Of a stretch of DNA of 64,000 nt, positions 23,791 to 33,900 are shown in pieces. A program made the position numbers and the translations under genes. Positions within the stretch are counted from its first letter, which is position 1; the number at the start of each line of letters is the position of its first letter. The DNA is from M3007 sp031398055 (GTDB lineage Bacteria > Bacteroidota > Bacteroidia > Chitinophagales > Saprospiraceae). The DNA lies in the NCBI GenBank assembly GCA_031398055.1, contig JANNMS010000029.1:30519-94518 (forward strand), written 5' to 3'. The notes under the pieces are model-generated. The model was given only the letters and a program-made list of their open reading frames with translations, was not told the origin of the DNA and searched no databases.

Positions 23791-25473
23791 ATGCAAAAAT
23801 TAATTTTCACGCTATTTTCACTCTTTTTCATCTCCAAAATTGCCTCGGCCACCGAAATCCGCACCCCGTCCGAAATCAAATCCGTCACCGTTTACCGAAG
23901 CGGCGCGCGGTTGACCAACGAGGCACGCGTCACGCTGCCCGCCGGGCGTTCGGAAGTCGTTTTTGAAAACCTTTCGCCGTTTTTTAATGCCAACAGTTTG
24001 CAAGTCCGGCTGGCTGGCGGCGGGGCGAGTTTGCTGTCGGCCATTTTTCGGGTAAGAAATTTGGATGAAAATATCGTCTCGTCTGAGACGAGACCGCGCT
24101 TCGTTTCGCTCCGCGATTCGATTGTGTTGTTCGGTGACAAACTCGCGGCACTCGCCGACGAGCGAGAAGTTTTTCAAAACGAAAGTATTTTAATTTCAAA
24201 AAAATCGGACGAAATGGGCATCCCGGCCAGCGGTGAAAAACCCGTTTTTGAAGTGGTTGACTTGGAAAAACTGGCACAGTTTTACAACCGTCGCCAATTG
24301 GAAATCAAAAAATCGCTGCGAAAACTCGAACTTGACGAGCGCGATTTGCGGAAGCAACTCAAAAAAATGAACGAAGGCCTGCAAAAAATTCAGTCCAATT
24401 ATTTGGCTAGCACAGGCGAAATCGTCCTGCGTTTGGACGCACCGACCGGGCAAACCCTCCAAATTTCGTGCATTTATCTGGTCAACGAGGCGGGTTGGTC
24501 GCCACTTTACGATTTGCGTTGCGAGGGTTTGGACAAATCGCTGCGCATCATTTCGAAAGCAAACGTGGTCAACCGGACGGGTTTTGATTGGAAAAATGTC
24601 AAGTTGAGTTTGTCATCCGCGCTGCCGTTTTCAAACAATGATCGGCCGATTTTGTACCCGGTTTTTGTGGATTTTCGGGTCGTAAATATTTACGCGGGCA
24701 ATCAAAATGAAATTTACCAACAAAAAAAAGACCTCGGTCGGGCGCAGGAATACAATTTGCAAAGTCAACAAAATATCGCTTCGATCCCCGGCCAAAGTTC
24801 AATTGATGGTGCGGATGTTTTGACTCCGGGCAGTCGCGACGCCGACGGAAATGATGAAAACGCTACCAATTTTGACATCGTGGCTTTGCAAGACATCGCG
24901 TCCGACGGCAAGGAAAACACGATTTTGATGACCGAACAAGACGCGCCCGCTGAATATTGGTACCATTCCGTGCCGAAAATCGACCCGTCGGTTTACCTGA
25001 TTGCAAAAGTCCCGGACTTCGGTCGGTACAATCTTTTGCGGGGCACGGCGAACATTTTTTTTGGTGAAAATTTTGTCGGCCAAACCAACATCAACCCAAA
25101 CGTGGCCTCCGACACGCTGCTGCTTTCGCTTGGCCGCGACGACCAAATCACGATAAAACGCGTGAAACCAAAGGATTTTACCGAACGAAAAAAGATTTTC
25201 GGCCAGACGGTGAAAGAGACGTATTTATATGAAATCACGGTGGTCAACAACAAATCGCTGGCCGTGAAAATCGAAATCCTCGACCAATTGCCCATTTCAA
25301 AACAAAAAGATATCGAGGTCGAACTGCTCGAATCGGACGGCGCGAAATACACCGCGGCGTTCGGAAAATTGGAGTGGGAGACGGACGTCGCGCCGGGAAA
25401 AGTGCGGAAAATCAGGTTTTCGTATTCGATGAAATATCCGAAAGGGCGGGAAGTTTCGGTTTTGAAAAATTAA
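23791..25473 (+). CDS. DUF4139/DUF4140 (MuiA-like) exported protein
   Basis: 560 residues from the ATG at 23791; the longer open frame starts inside the upstream hairpin. Signal peptide MQKLIFTLFSLFFISKIASA. The N-terminal domain (EIKSVTVYRSGARLTNEARV) matches DUF4140, a coiled coil follows (about 165-210), and the DUF4139 beta-rich domain (LVNEAGWSPLYDLRCEG, later KIFGQTVKETYLYEITVVNN) fills the rest, as in the mucoidy inhibitor A family. Function is unknown; it probably lies in the envelope. A perfect 19-bp palindrome sits inside the reading frame at 24076-24094, encoding VSSETRP. Confidence 0.87.
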   Translation: MQKLIFTLFSLFFISKIASATEIRTPSEIKSVTVYRSGARLTNEARVTLPAGRSEVVFENLSPFFNANSLQVRLAGGGASLLSAIFRVRNLDENIVSSETRPRFVSLRDSIVLFGDKLAALADEREVFQNESILISKKSDEMGIPASGEKPVFEVVDLEKLAQFYNRRQLEIKKSLRKLELDERDLRKQLKKMNEGLQKIQSNYLASTGEIVLRLDAPTGQTLQISCIYLVNEAGWSPLYDLRCEGLDKSLRIISKANVVNRTGFDWKNVKLSLSSALPFSNNDRPILYPVFVDFRVVNIYAGNQNEIYQQKKDLGRAQEYNLQSQQNIASIPGQSSIDGADVLTPGSRDADGNDENATNFDIVALQDIASDGKENTILMTEQDAPAEYWYHSVPKIDPSVYLIAKVPDFGRYNLLRGTANIFFGENFVGQTNINPNVASDTLLLSLGRDDQITIKRVKPKDFTERKKIFGQTVKETYLYEITVVNNKSLAVKIEILDQLPISKQKDIEVELLESDGAKYTAAFGKLEWETDVAPGKVRKIRFSYSMKYPKGREVSVLKN

Positions 25474-25484
25474 AAACCAGTTGC

Positions 25485-25525
25485 AGGCAGAAATCCTATT
25501 TTTTGAAAAAATAGGATTTCTGCCT
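25485..25525. terminator. 20-bp-arm hairpin downstream of the DUF4139 gene
   Basis: Arms 25485-25504 and 25506-25525 are exact reverse complements (AGGCAGAAATCCTATTTTTT), so the inner few bases must form the loop. It lies between two plus-strand genes and is most simply a terminator. Confidence 0.65.
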
Positions 25526-25554
25526 ACCTTTCAACCGAAAAAATAAAGAAAAAC

Positions 25555-26196
25555 ATGGTTTCTACCACCATTTCAAGAACGCCTGCCCCCGTAATTTTGC
25601 CAAAACCGACGGGCGGTGGGCGAAAAATCCCGGAGCGGCTCGTCCGGGAAACGATTGACGGCGTGCCGTTTTATTATCGCGGCTTTCGGTCGGTTTTGAA
25701 CAAAACGAAAACTTTTGAGGAAATTATGGCAGACAGTTCTTTCCAAATCGGTTTGAAAAACGAAATCGCCGATTTTCTAAAGCTCAAATTGGGCAAGGAA
25801 AAATACCGGATTTGGGCGGGCGAAACGGGCGTTCACCTCAGCCCACGAATCAATTTGGGTCTGGACGTGGTGGTTTATGAAAAATCGGCCTTGCCAAAAG
25901 AGAAAATTGACAATCATTATGCCTCCGTTGCGCCCGAATTGGTCGTCGAAATTGATATTGATGTGGAACTCGGCGACCGCCAAAAAAACATTTTTTTGGA
26001 TTATGTCATCCCCAAAACTCGTCGGCTGCTCGATTTTGGGTGCAAACGCGTGGTCTGGTTTTTTTCAAAAGAAAAGAAAATCTTGATTGCCACGCCGACT
26101 TCTGCCATTCAAAGTCAAGATTGGTCGGAGGCCGTTGAGTTGATGCCGGGCGTTTCTTTGGAAGTTGAAAAATTGATTGAAGCGGCGGAGATTTGA
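25555..26196 (+). CDS. Uma2-family (DUF820) putative nuclease
   Basis: 213 residues. The central part reads LGLDVVVYEKSALPKE, then APELVVEIDIDVELGDRQKN, the arrangement (an Asp near D104, then E132 and D134) of the PD-(D/E)XK-fold Uma2 family; the C-terminal part (GCKRVVWFFSKEKKILIATP) also fits. Uma2 proteins are plentiful in Cyanobacteria and Bacteroidota, are predicted restriction-endonuclease-like enzymes, and have no firmly established role. It is monocistronic, between two hairpin terminators. Confidence 0.85.
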   Translation: MVSTTISRTPAPVILPKPTGGGRKIPERLVRETIDGVPFYYRGFRSVLNKTKTFEEIMADSSFQIGLKNEIADFLKLKLGKEKYRIWAGETGVHLSPRINLGLDVVVYEKSALPKEKIDNHYASVAPELVVEIDIDVELGDRQKNIFLDYVIPKTRRLLDFGCKRVVWFFSKEKKILIATPTSAIQSQDWSEAVELMPGVSLEVEKLIEAAEI

Positions 26197-26238
26197 GTTT
26201 TTGCATTTCACATTCGGCAACCCGTTTTCTGCCCAACC

Positions 26239-26276
26239 AAAATGTCCCCCGGTCGAATCGCGCCGGGGGACATTTT
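26239..26276 (+). terminator. Intrinsic terminator of the Uma2 gene
   Basis: A GC-rich 14-bp stem (AAAATGTCCCCCGG and complement, arms 26239-26252 and 26263-26276) with a 10-nt loop, ending in T residues, 42 bp after the Uma2 stop codon. Confidence 0.75.
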
Positions 26277-26299
26277 TCATTTTTGGTAATTTCGGGTTG

Positions 26300-26410
26300 G
26301 TTTCAAACACATAGGTCACAGAGGGGTTTTCACGTAGAAAACATAGGGTTTCTGGTCAAAAAACTATGTTTTCTATGTGAAAACCCCTCTGTGACCTATG
26401 TATTTGAAAC
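26300..26410. promoter_or_regulatory. 47-bp-stem hairpin just upstream of the DUF2911 gene
   Basis: Arms 26300-26346 and 26364-26410 pair over 47 bp with two mismatches and a 17-nt loop, followed by a short T run. The right arm ends only 26 bp before the ATG at 26437. It is therefore either a second terminator that leaves almost no room for a promoter, or a structure in the 5' leader of the DUF2911 transcript. The arms contain CTCTGTGACC and ATGTTTTC words. Confidence 0.6.
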
Positions 26411-26436
26411 TTTTTTTAAAACTAAAATTTTTTGAG

Positions 26437-27606
26437 ATGAAGACTTTTCCAATCCTCCGCAGCCTCGTGCTGCCTTTGTTTTTTCTTTTTGCTTTCGCAG
26501 ATTTTTCCTTTTCCCAAATCAAATTCCAGCCCACCGGAGACAACCAACCGAGCGAAGTGAGCCAATGGATGGGGCTGGTGAAAACCACTTTTTGGTGGCA
26601 TTCGGTGGATGTCCACGCGCCGGACGGCAAAGACCGGCGCGGCCATATTTGGGGTGAATTGGTGCCTTTTGGCTTAAATAGTGAAGGTTTTGCGTGGTCA
26701 ACCACCGAAAACCCGACGCCGTGGCGCGCCGGGTCGAACGAAAACACGACGGTCGAATTTTCGCACGACGTGAAAATCAACGGCCAGTTTTTGGCCGCCG
26801 GGAAGTACGGTTTTTTTATCCAAGTCGAAAAAGAACCTGCCGACTGGACGTTGATTTTTTCAAAAACAAACGCCTCGTGGGGCGCGTATTTTTACAAAAA
26901 AGAAGACGATGCGCTGCGGGTTTCTGCCCAGCCGAAGCCGTTTTCGCACTCGGAATGGCTGACCTACGAATTTGACGACCGCCAACTCGGTTCGTGCACC
27001 GCCCGGATGCGGTGGGAAGAAAAAGCGGTCGAGTTCAAAATCGAACCGGCGACCGACCCGAAACAACTGATTTTGGCAAACGTCCGGAAGCAATTGCGTA
27101 GCGAAATGGGCTTCGATTGGAAGCCGTGGCAGCAGGCAGCGCAGTGGTGCGTGGACGAAAAAATGGGCAATTTGGACGAGGCACTTTCGTGGTCGGAATT
27201 TTCGATTTCGAGCCAATTTATCGGGCAGAAAAATTTCCAGACGCTTTCCACAAAAGCAAACGTGCTGCGGGCGATGGGCAAAACCACCGATGCCGACGCG
27301 ACGATGAAAATGGCCGTCGCCGAACCGTCCACGACCGCTCTCGAAATCCACATGTACGCACGCGGTTTGCAGGGCGCGGGCAAAAAACAGGAAGCATTTG
27401 AAATTTTTAAAATGAACGCCGAACGCAACCCAAATCAATGGCTGACGAGCATGGGTTTGGCGCGCGGCTATTCGATGTTAGGTGATTATAAAATGGCTTT
27501 GAAATATGCAAAAGCAGCGGCTGGGCAAAACCCGCCGGAAGGCCAAAACAAAAAAACCATCGAAAAAGCAGTGGAAATGCTGACGGCGGGGAAGGATTTT
27601 AATTAG
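26437..27606 (+). CDS. DUF2911 protein with C-terminal TPR-like repeats
   Basis: 389 residues from the ATG at 26437, with a signal peptide (LVLPLFFLFAFADFSFSQ). The domain at about 25-165 (PWRAGSNENTTVEFSHDVKI, GQFLAAGKYGFFIQVEKEPA, DWTLIFSKTNASWGAYFY) is the DUF2911 signature seen in many Bacteroidota exported proteins. The C-terminal part (about 220-385) has helical TPR-like repeats (STKANVLRAMGKTTDADATM, MYARGLQGAGKKQEAFEIFK). Function is unknown; a periplasmic or surface location is expected. Confidence 0.88.
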   Translation: MKTFPILRSLVLPLFFLFAFADFSFSQIKFQPTGDNQPSEVSQWMGLVKTTFWWHSVDVHAPDGKDRRGHIWGELVPFGLNSEGFAWSTTENPTPWRAGSNENTTVEFSHDVKINGQFLAAGKYGFFIQVEKEPADWTLIFSKTNASWGAYFYKKEDDALRVSAQPKPFSHSEWLTYEFDDRQLGSCTARMRWEEKAVEFKIEPATDPKQLILANVRKQLRSEMGFDWKPWQQAAQWCVDEKMGNLDEALSWSEFSISSQFIGQKNFQTLSTKANVLRAMGKTTDADATMKMAVAEPSTTALEIHMYARGLQGAGKKQEAFEIFKMNAERNPNQWLTSMGLARGYSMLGDYKMALKYAKAAAGQNPPEGQNKKTIEKAVEMLTAGKDFN

Positions 27607-27638
27607 GAATTTTAAATTAGGAATGTTTGACTTAAAAA

Positions 27639-27671
27639 GGAGCGCGGCGGGTTTCGTCGGGCTCTTTTTTT
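27639..27671 (+). terminator. Probable terminator of the DUF2911 gene; note on the 27607-27959 gap
   Basis: GAGCGCGGCGGG ... CGTCGGGCTC can form an imperfect stem followed by CTTTTTTT. The rest of the 353-bp gap before the giant gene is AT-rich, with no ORF I can support. It probably holds the promoter and a long leader of the giant gene, but I see no clear TAnnTTTG box; TAATTTTTG near 27830 is the nearest. Confidence 0.5.
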
Positions 27672-27959
27672 ATCCAAAACGCCGACCCATCAATATTTTA
27701 ACTTATTAACCCCACCTCCCAACCGTCACACTTTCCCCAGAAAACACTTTTCAAAAACAGAACTTCGAGTCATTTTTCGCCACTGCAAACAGTGCAAATC
27801 CAAGCATCCCACCTTCTTGGAATAATTTTTGTATCACGTTACTGCTTAATTTTTTAAGTACCTGATAATCACTACTTTCCTTCCCATTTCATTGTTATCC
27901 AACACTTTGAGAGGTACTCCGGCTTTTTCCGTGACTTCTATTTTTAAAAACCGCTTGGT

Positions 27960-30900
27960 ATGAATTTCACTCTACGTTACTTGACCGTAGCATTTTTCTT
28001 TTTTTTGACAAATGCCATGTCCGCTCAAACCGTCCAATTTAAAGTGGCTTTGCTGCCAGACGGAATCACCTATCGCGTTTCCATGAAACCTTCCGTCTCG
28101 TGGTCTGCCCCGCAAAACAATGTGCAGGGCGCGCAAGTCACACTGCTTGCTCCGACCGGCGGTTTTCAAATTTCCAATTTTACGAACATCAGCGGTTTTT
28201 GGACCGTCGTGCCAACCGTCGTCGCGCCGATTGAAAACCCGGGGTTCGATTATTTCAATATTTACCTCGCGTCGAGCACGGCCATGACTTTTGTGGCGGG
28301 GCAGGAAACGCACCTTTTTACTTTTCAAAAATCTGGAAATTGCACGGGAGCGGTCGAATTGATAAACAACAACACCGACCCGTTCATGCCACCGAACTCG
28401 CAAAGTTTGAACGTCGGAAATTACATCGCCACGCAGGGCGGTGGCGGTTCGGGCAACAATTTGTGGATTTCAAATTACGACCAAGGCCACGCGATTTGTG
28501 CAAATCCGTCGTGTTTGTTAAAATACAAACTCACCCAAAACGGCTCGACCTACAAAGTTTCGATGATTTCCTTGGTGACTTGGAACGCACCGGACAACAC
28601 CGTCGCCTCGATGCAAGTGACCGTAAAAACCCCGACGGGCGGTTTTCAGATGGGAAATATCACCAATTTTATCGGCAACGCGCAGTTCGCGCAGACTTCG
28701 CATTTTCCAAATTTGGCCAATTCTGGAAACGATTATTTTGCATTTACCCTCCAAAATGCGGGCACGACGGGCATCCCGTTTCAGCAAGGGCAGGAAGTTG
28801 ATTTGTTTACTTTTGAAAATACTGGGACGTGCGGTGCGGGTGGAAACGTCTTTTTGATGGACAACTTGAACGACCCAAACTCGAACAACCAAAACGCGAA
28901 CGTCGGCCAGCAGGTCACGACTTTGGGCTACGGCTCGAACGACGCGCCGATTTGTTTGGATGCCAGTTTTTCCGCGCCGTGCACCGCGCCCGCGCCGACG
29001 TGTTTGATGCAGTACCAACTTTTGCCTTTGGGAAATGGAAAATACCAATTTGCGGTCATCCCGAACATCACTTGGAACAACGGCACGGCGAACATCACGT
29101 CGTCGATGCAGGTGACGGTGAAAGCACCGACGGGTTTTGCGGTTTCAAATTTGGTGAATTTGACGGGCGCAACTTTTGCCCTGACCTCGACCTACGCCAA
29201 CCCAACGCAAGACCCCGGCAACAACGACTACTTTTCATTTACCCTCCAAAATCAGGGGACGAATGCGAATGCATATAATATAGGTGTGACTCTGCCGCTT
29301 TTTACTTTTGAAAATACGGGCGACTGCGGCGGCGGCGGCGCGGTTTTGTTGATTGATGAAAACGACCCGTTTTTGCCCCCGGCCTCGAACGCGAACGTCG
29401 GCCAACAAATGACGACTTTGGGCTACGGCGCGAACGATGTGCCGATTTGCCTGGCGGCAAATTCCTCGGCGGCTTGCTCGGCAACTTGCCTGATGGAATA
29501 CCAATTGACGGCTTTGGGAAATGGAAAATACCAATTTGCGGTCATCCCGAACATCACTTGGAACAACGGCACGGCGAACATCACGTCGTCGATGCAGGTG
29601 ACGGTGAAAGCACCGACGGGTTTTTCGGTGGCCAATTTGACCAATTTGACGGGCGCAAATTTTGCCCTGACCTCGACCTACGCCGACCCGGCACAAGACC
29701 CCGGCGCGAACGACTACTTTTCATTTACCCTTCAAAATCAGGGGACGAACGCCAATAATTATGTCAACGGCGTGCCGCTCCCGCTTTTTACTTTTGAAAA
29801 TAATGGAAGTTGTGGCAGCGGCGGGCAGGTCAAATTGATTGCTTCGAACGACCCATTTTTGCCGCCAAACTCGTCCGCGAACGTCGGCCAGCAAATGACC
29901 ACTTTGGGTTACGGCACGAACGATGTGCCGATTTGCCTCGCGGCAAATAATTCGGCGGCCTGCTCGGTCGCACCGGCGACGTGTTTGATGCAGTACGAAT
30001 TGACGGCTTTGGGAAATGGAAAATACCAATTTTCAGTCATCCCGAACGTGAATTGGAACAACGGCACGGACAACGCGACCGCTTCGATGCAGGCGACGGT
30101 GAAAGCCCCGACGGGTTTTGTCATTTCAAATTTGGTCAATTTGACGGGCGCGATTTTCGACCTCACTTCCACCTATTCCGACCCGGCGCAAGACCCGGGC
30201 GCGAACGATTATTTTTCATTTACCCTCCAAAATCAAGGCACGACGGCGAATGCATATAATATAGGTGTGCCGATTCCGCTTTTCACTTTTGAAAATACGG
30301 GCGCGTGTTCCGGCGGTTTGGTTTCTTTGATAAATGAAAACGACCCGTTTTTGCCGCCTGCGTCGAACGCAAACGTCGGCCAGCAAATGACCACTTTTGG
30401 CTACGGCGCGAACGATGTGCCGATTTGCCTCGCGGCAAACAACTCGGCGGCGTGCAGTTCGACCTGCCTCGTCGAGTACAAATTGACGCAACTGACCAAC
30501 GGTTTGTACCGCGTTTCGATGATTCCGCACATCAATTGGACATCGCCGGACAACATCACGGCCTCGCAGCAGGTGACGATAAAAGCACCGACGGGCGGTT
30601 TTGAAATCCAAAATATCAACAGTTTGGTGCCCGGCGCGGCCTACGATTTGACCAGTCAATATCCGAGTCCGAGCCAAGCCCCGACGTGGGATTATTTTTC
30701 ATTTACCCTCCAAAATGCGGGAACGTCGGCGTTGACCTACCAAAATGGTGTAGAAGTACCGCTTTTTACTTTTGAAAATGGCGGTTCGTGTTCCGGCAGC
30801 ACGATTTATTTAATTGACGACGGCGACCCGTTTTTGCCGCCAAACTCGAACGCGAACGTCGGCCAGCAACTCACGACCTTTGGCTACGGCACGAACGACG

Positions 30901-33900
30901 TGCCGATTTGTTTGGATGGAAATGGTTCCGCGCCGTGTTCCGCGCCGCTGCCGGGCTGTTTGATAAATTTGAAATTGGAATTAAATGACGATTGCCAGTA
31001 CCAAGTTTCGATGATTCCCGACACGACTTGGGCGAGCGGCGGCAACATCACCAAAAAAGCGAAGGTGACGATTCGTGTGCCGTCGGGCTGTTTTTCGCCG
31101 ACCAATTTGACCAATTTTGCCTTCGGCGCGGACTGGGTTTTGGCGCAAACGGTGGTCAATCCGCCCGACAATCCTGGCTACACTTATTATTGTTTCAATC
31201 TCGCCACCGTGCCGACCGTCGGCATTCCGTACCAAGACGGTGTGCCGGTTCCGATGTTTGCTTTTGAAAATGCTGCGGCCTGCTGCAACATCGACAGCAT
31301 CCGAATTATGCAAAACGACGACCCGATGGCCGATGGAAATACCTTAAATATCAACCTCGACAACCAGTGGGAAACTTCCGGCACGGATCCAGCGGGGGTC
31401 ACGCCCTGCCTCGTCGGGACGGCCGCGCTGCCTTGCCAGAGCAACGGAACGGTGGATTTGGTGGCTTCTGCCCAAACAATTTGCAACGGCGAAAGTGTCG
31501 TTTTGAACGCGACAGCTGGCTACGCAACTTACAATTGGTCGCCGTCGGTTGGCTTGTCTTGCAACAATTGCCAAACCCCAACCGCTTCGCCGACCACGAC
31601 CACGACCTATATTTTGACGGTGACGACGGCCAACAATTGCGCGTTCACCGACCAAGTTGTGGTCACGGTGAACAATGGCCCGACCATCGTTTCGGTCACG
31701 CCGGACAGCCCGGTTTCTTGTGTTTCGAACGACGGGACGATTACAATTTCGGCGACCGGCGCGAATTTGCAATTTTCAATAAACAATGGTGTGAACTGGC
31801 AGGCGAGCAATATTTTCCAAAATCTCGGCGCAGGGACGTACACTGTTTTGGTCAGAAATTCCGTGACGACTTGCGAAACGGCACACGCCCAAAACCCGGT
31901 TATTTTGACCGCGCCGACCGCGCCGACCGTCAATTCGGTCACGCCGACCGACCCGACGGACTGCAATTTGAACGACGGAACAATCACCGTTTCGGCGACC
32001 GGCACGAATTTGCAATTTTCAAAAGACGGCGGCGCGACGTGGCAGGCGAGCAATATTTTCCAAAATCTCGCTGCCGGAACTTTTCAAATCAAAGTCAGAA
32101 ACTCGGTTTCAAATTGTCAAACCAACAACATCCCAACCGTTTTGACTGCGCCGGTTGCTCCGTCAATCTCGTCAATTTCGGCAACGCCGCAGACCGATTG
32201 CGGGCAAAATAATGGTTCGATAACTGTAAATTCCACGCCAGCGAGCGGTTTGCAATATTCAATTGATAATGGCACGACGTGGCAAACGAGCAATATTTTC
32301 CAAAATCTCGCCGCCGGTTCGTACCAAATTAAAATCAGAAATGGCGACGGCACCTGCGCCGTCGCAAATGGTTCGGCCACGACGGTTGCCGCTCCGGCGA
32401 TGCCAAATATCACGGCCATCACGCCGACCAATCCAAGTTCTTGCACCGCGCCGAACGGCAGTTTGACAATCACCGCGACGGGTGGGGTGGGCGTTTTGGA
32501 ATATTCGATTGACGGCACGAACTGGCAAACGAACCCAACTTTCAACGGCCTCGCGGCTGGAACGTACACCGCTTTTGTCCGAAATCAGGACAACACCTGC
32601 CCGAATCCGTGGGCGAACAACCCCGTCGTTTTGGTTTCGGTGGCTTCGCCGAACGTGCTTTCTGCCACGCCGACCGCCGTCAGTTCTTGCACGGTGAACA
32701 ACGGAACGATTGCGGTAAATGCCACTTCCGGCACGCCGCCGTACCAATATTCTTTGAACAACACGACTTGGCAGGCGGGAAATATTTTCCAAAACCTGCC
32801 CGCCGGGACCTACGATATTTATGTCAGAAACGCGAACGGCACTTGCCCGACGCAGTTCAACCAACAAGTCGTGGTCGGTTCGCCGAGCAATCCAACGATT
32901 GTAAATGTCGTGCCGACCCACCCGACCGATTGCAATTTGACAAACGGCAGCCTCGTCGTTTCAGCCGTCGGCGCGGGTTTGCAGTACTCCATAAATAACG
33001 GCGCAAACTGGCAAACCTCGAACACTTTCAACGGTTTGGGCGATGGTGTTTTCACGGTTTTGGTGAGAAATACGCCTTCGCTTTGTCTTTCAAATCCTGA
33101 AACTGCCACTTTGACCGCACCGAGCGGCGCGAGCATTTCAAATATCACGGCCAGCCCGGTCAACACTTGCGACACGAACGACGGGCAAATTGTCATCACC
33201 GCGACGGGCGGCACCGCGCCACTTTCTTATTCGATTGACGGCGGCGCGACGTGGCAAACTGGAAATATTTTCCAAAATCTCGCTGCTGGAAATTACAACA
33301 TCCGCGTCCGAAATGCGGGCGGGACCTGCGTCGTCGCGGCATCGTCGGCGACACTTGTCGATGCGCCAAATCAGCCAAGTTTTGTTTCCGTAAATGCCTC
33401 AAACCCAACGGCTTGCGGCTTGACGAACGGCTCGATTTCGATTTCCGCGACGGGCGGAATTCCGCAACTTGAATACTCGATTGACGGCACGAACTGGCAA
33501 ACGAACCCCAATTTTACGGGTCTCGCGGGCGGTTCGTACACTGTTTGGGTGCGAAATCAGGACAACACCTGCCCGATTCCGTGGCCAGCAAACCCGGTCG
33601 TTTTGACCCAGCCGACCGCGCCGACCATCGCCAGCGTCACCCCGCAAAACCCGACGGCTTGCGGCACGTCGAACGGAACGATTTCGATAAATGCGACGGG
33701 CGGCATCGCCCCACTTCAATATTCTTTGGATGGAAATAATTGGCAGGCTGGAAATATTTTCCAAAATCTCGCCGCCGGGACGTACTCGGTTTTTGTTAGA
33801 AATGCGAACGGGACTTGCCCGGTGCAAAATTCGACTTCGACGGTTTTGACAAATCCGGGAGCACCCGTTTTGGTTTCGGCAACGCCGACCAACCCGACGA

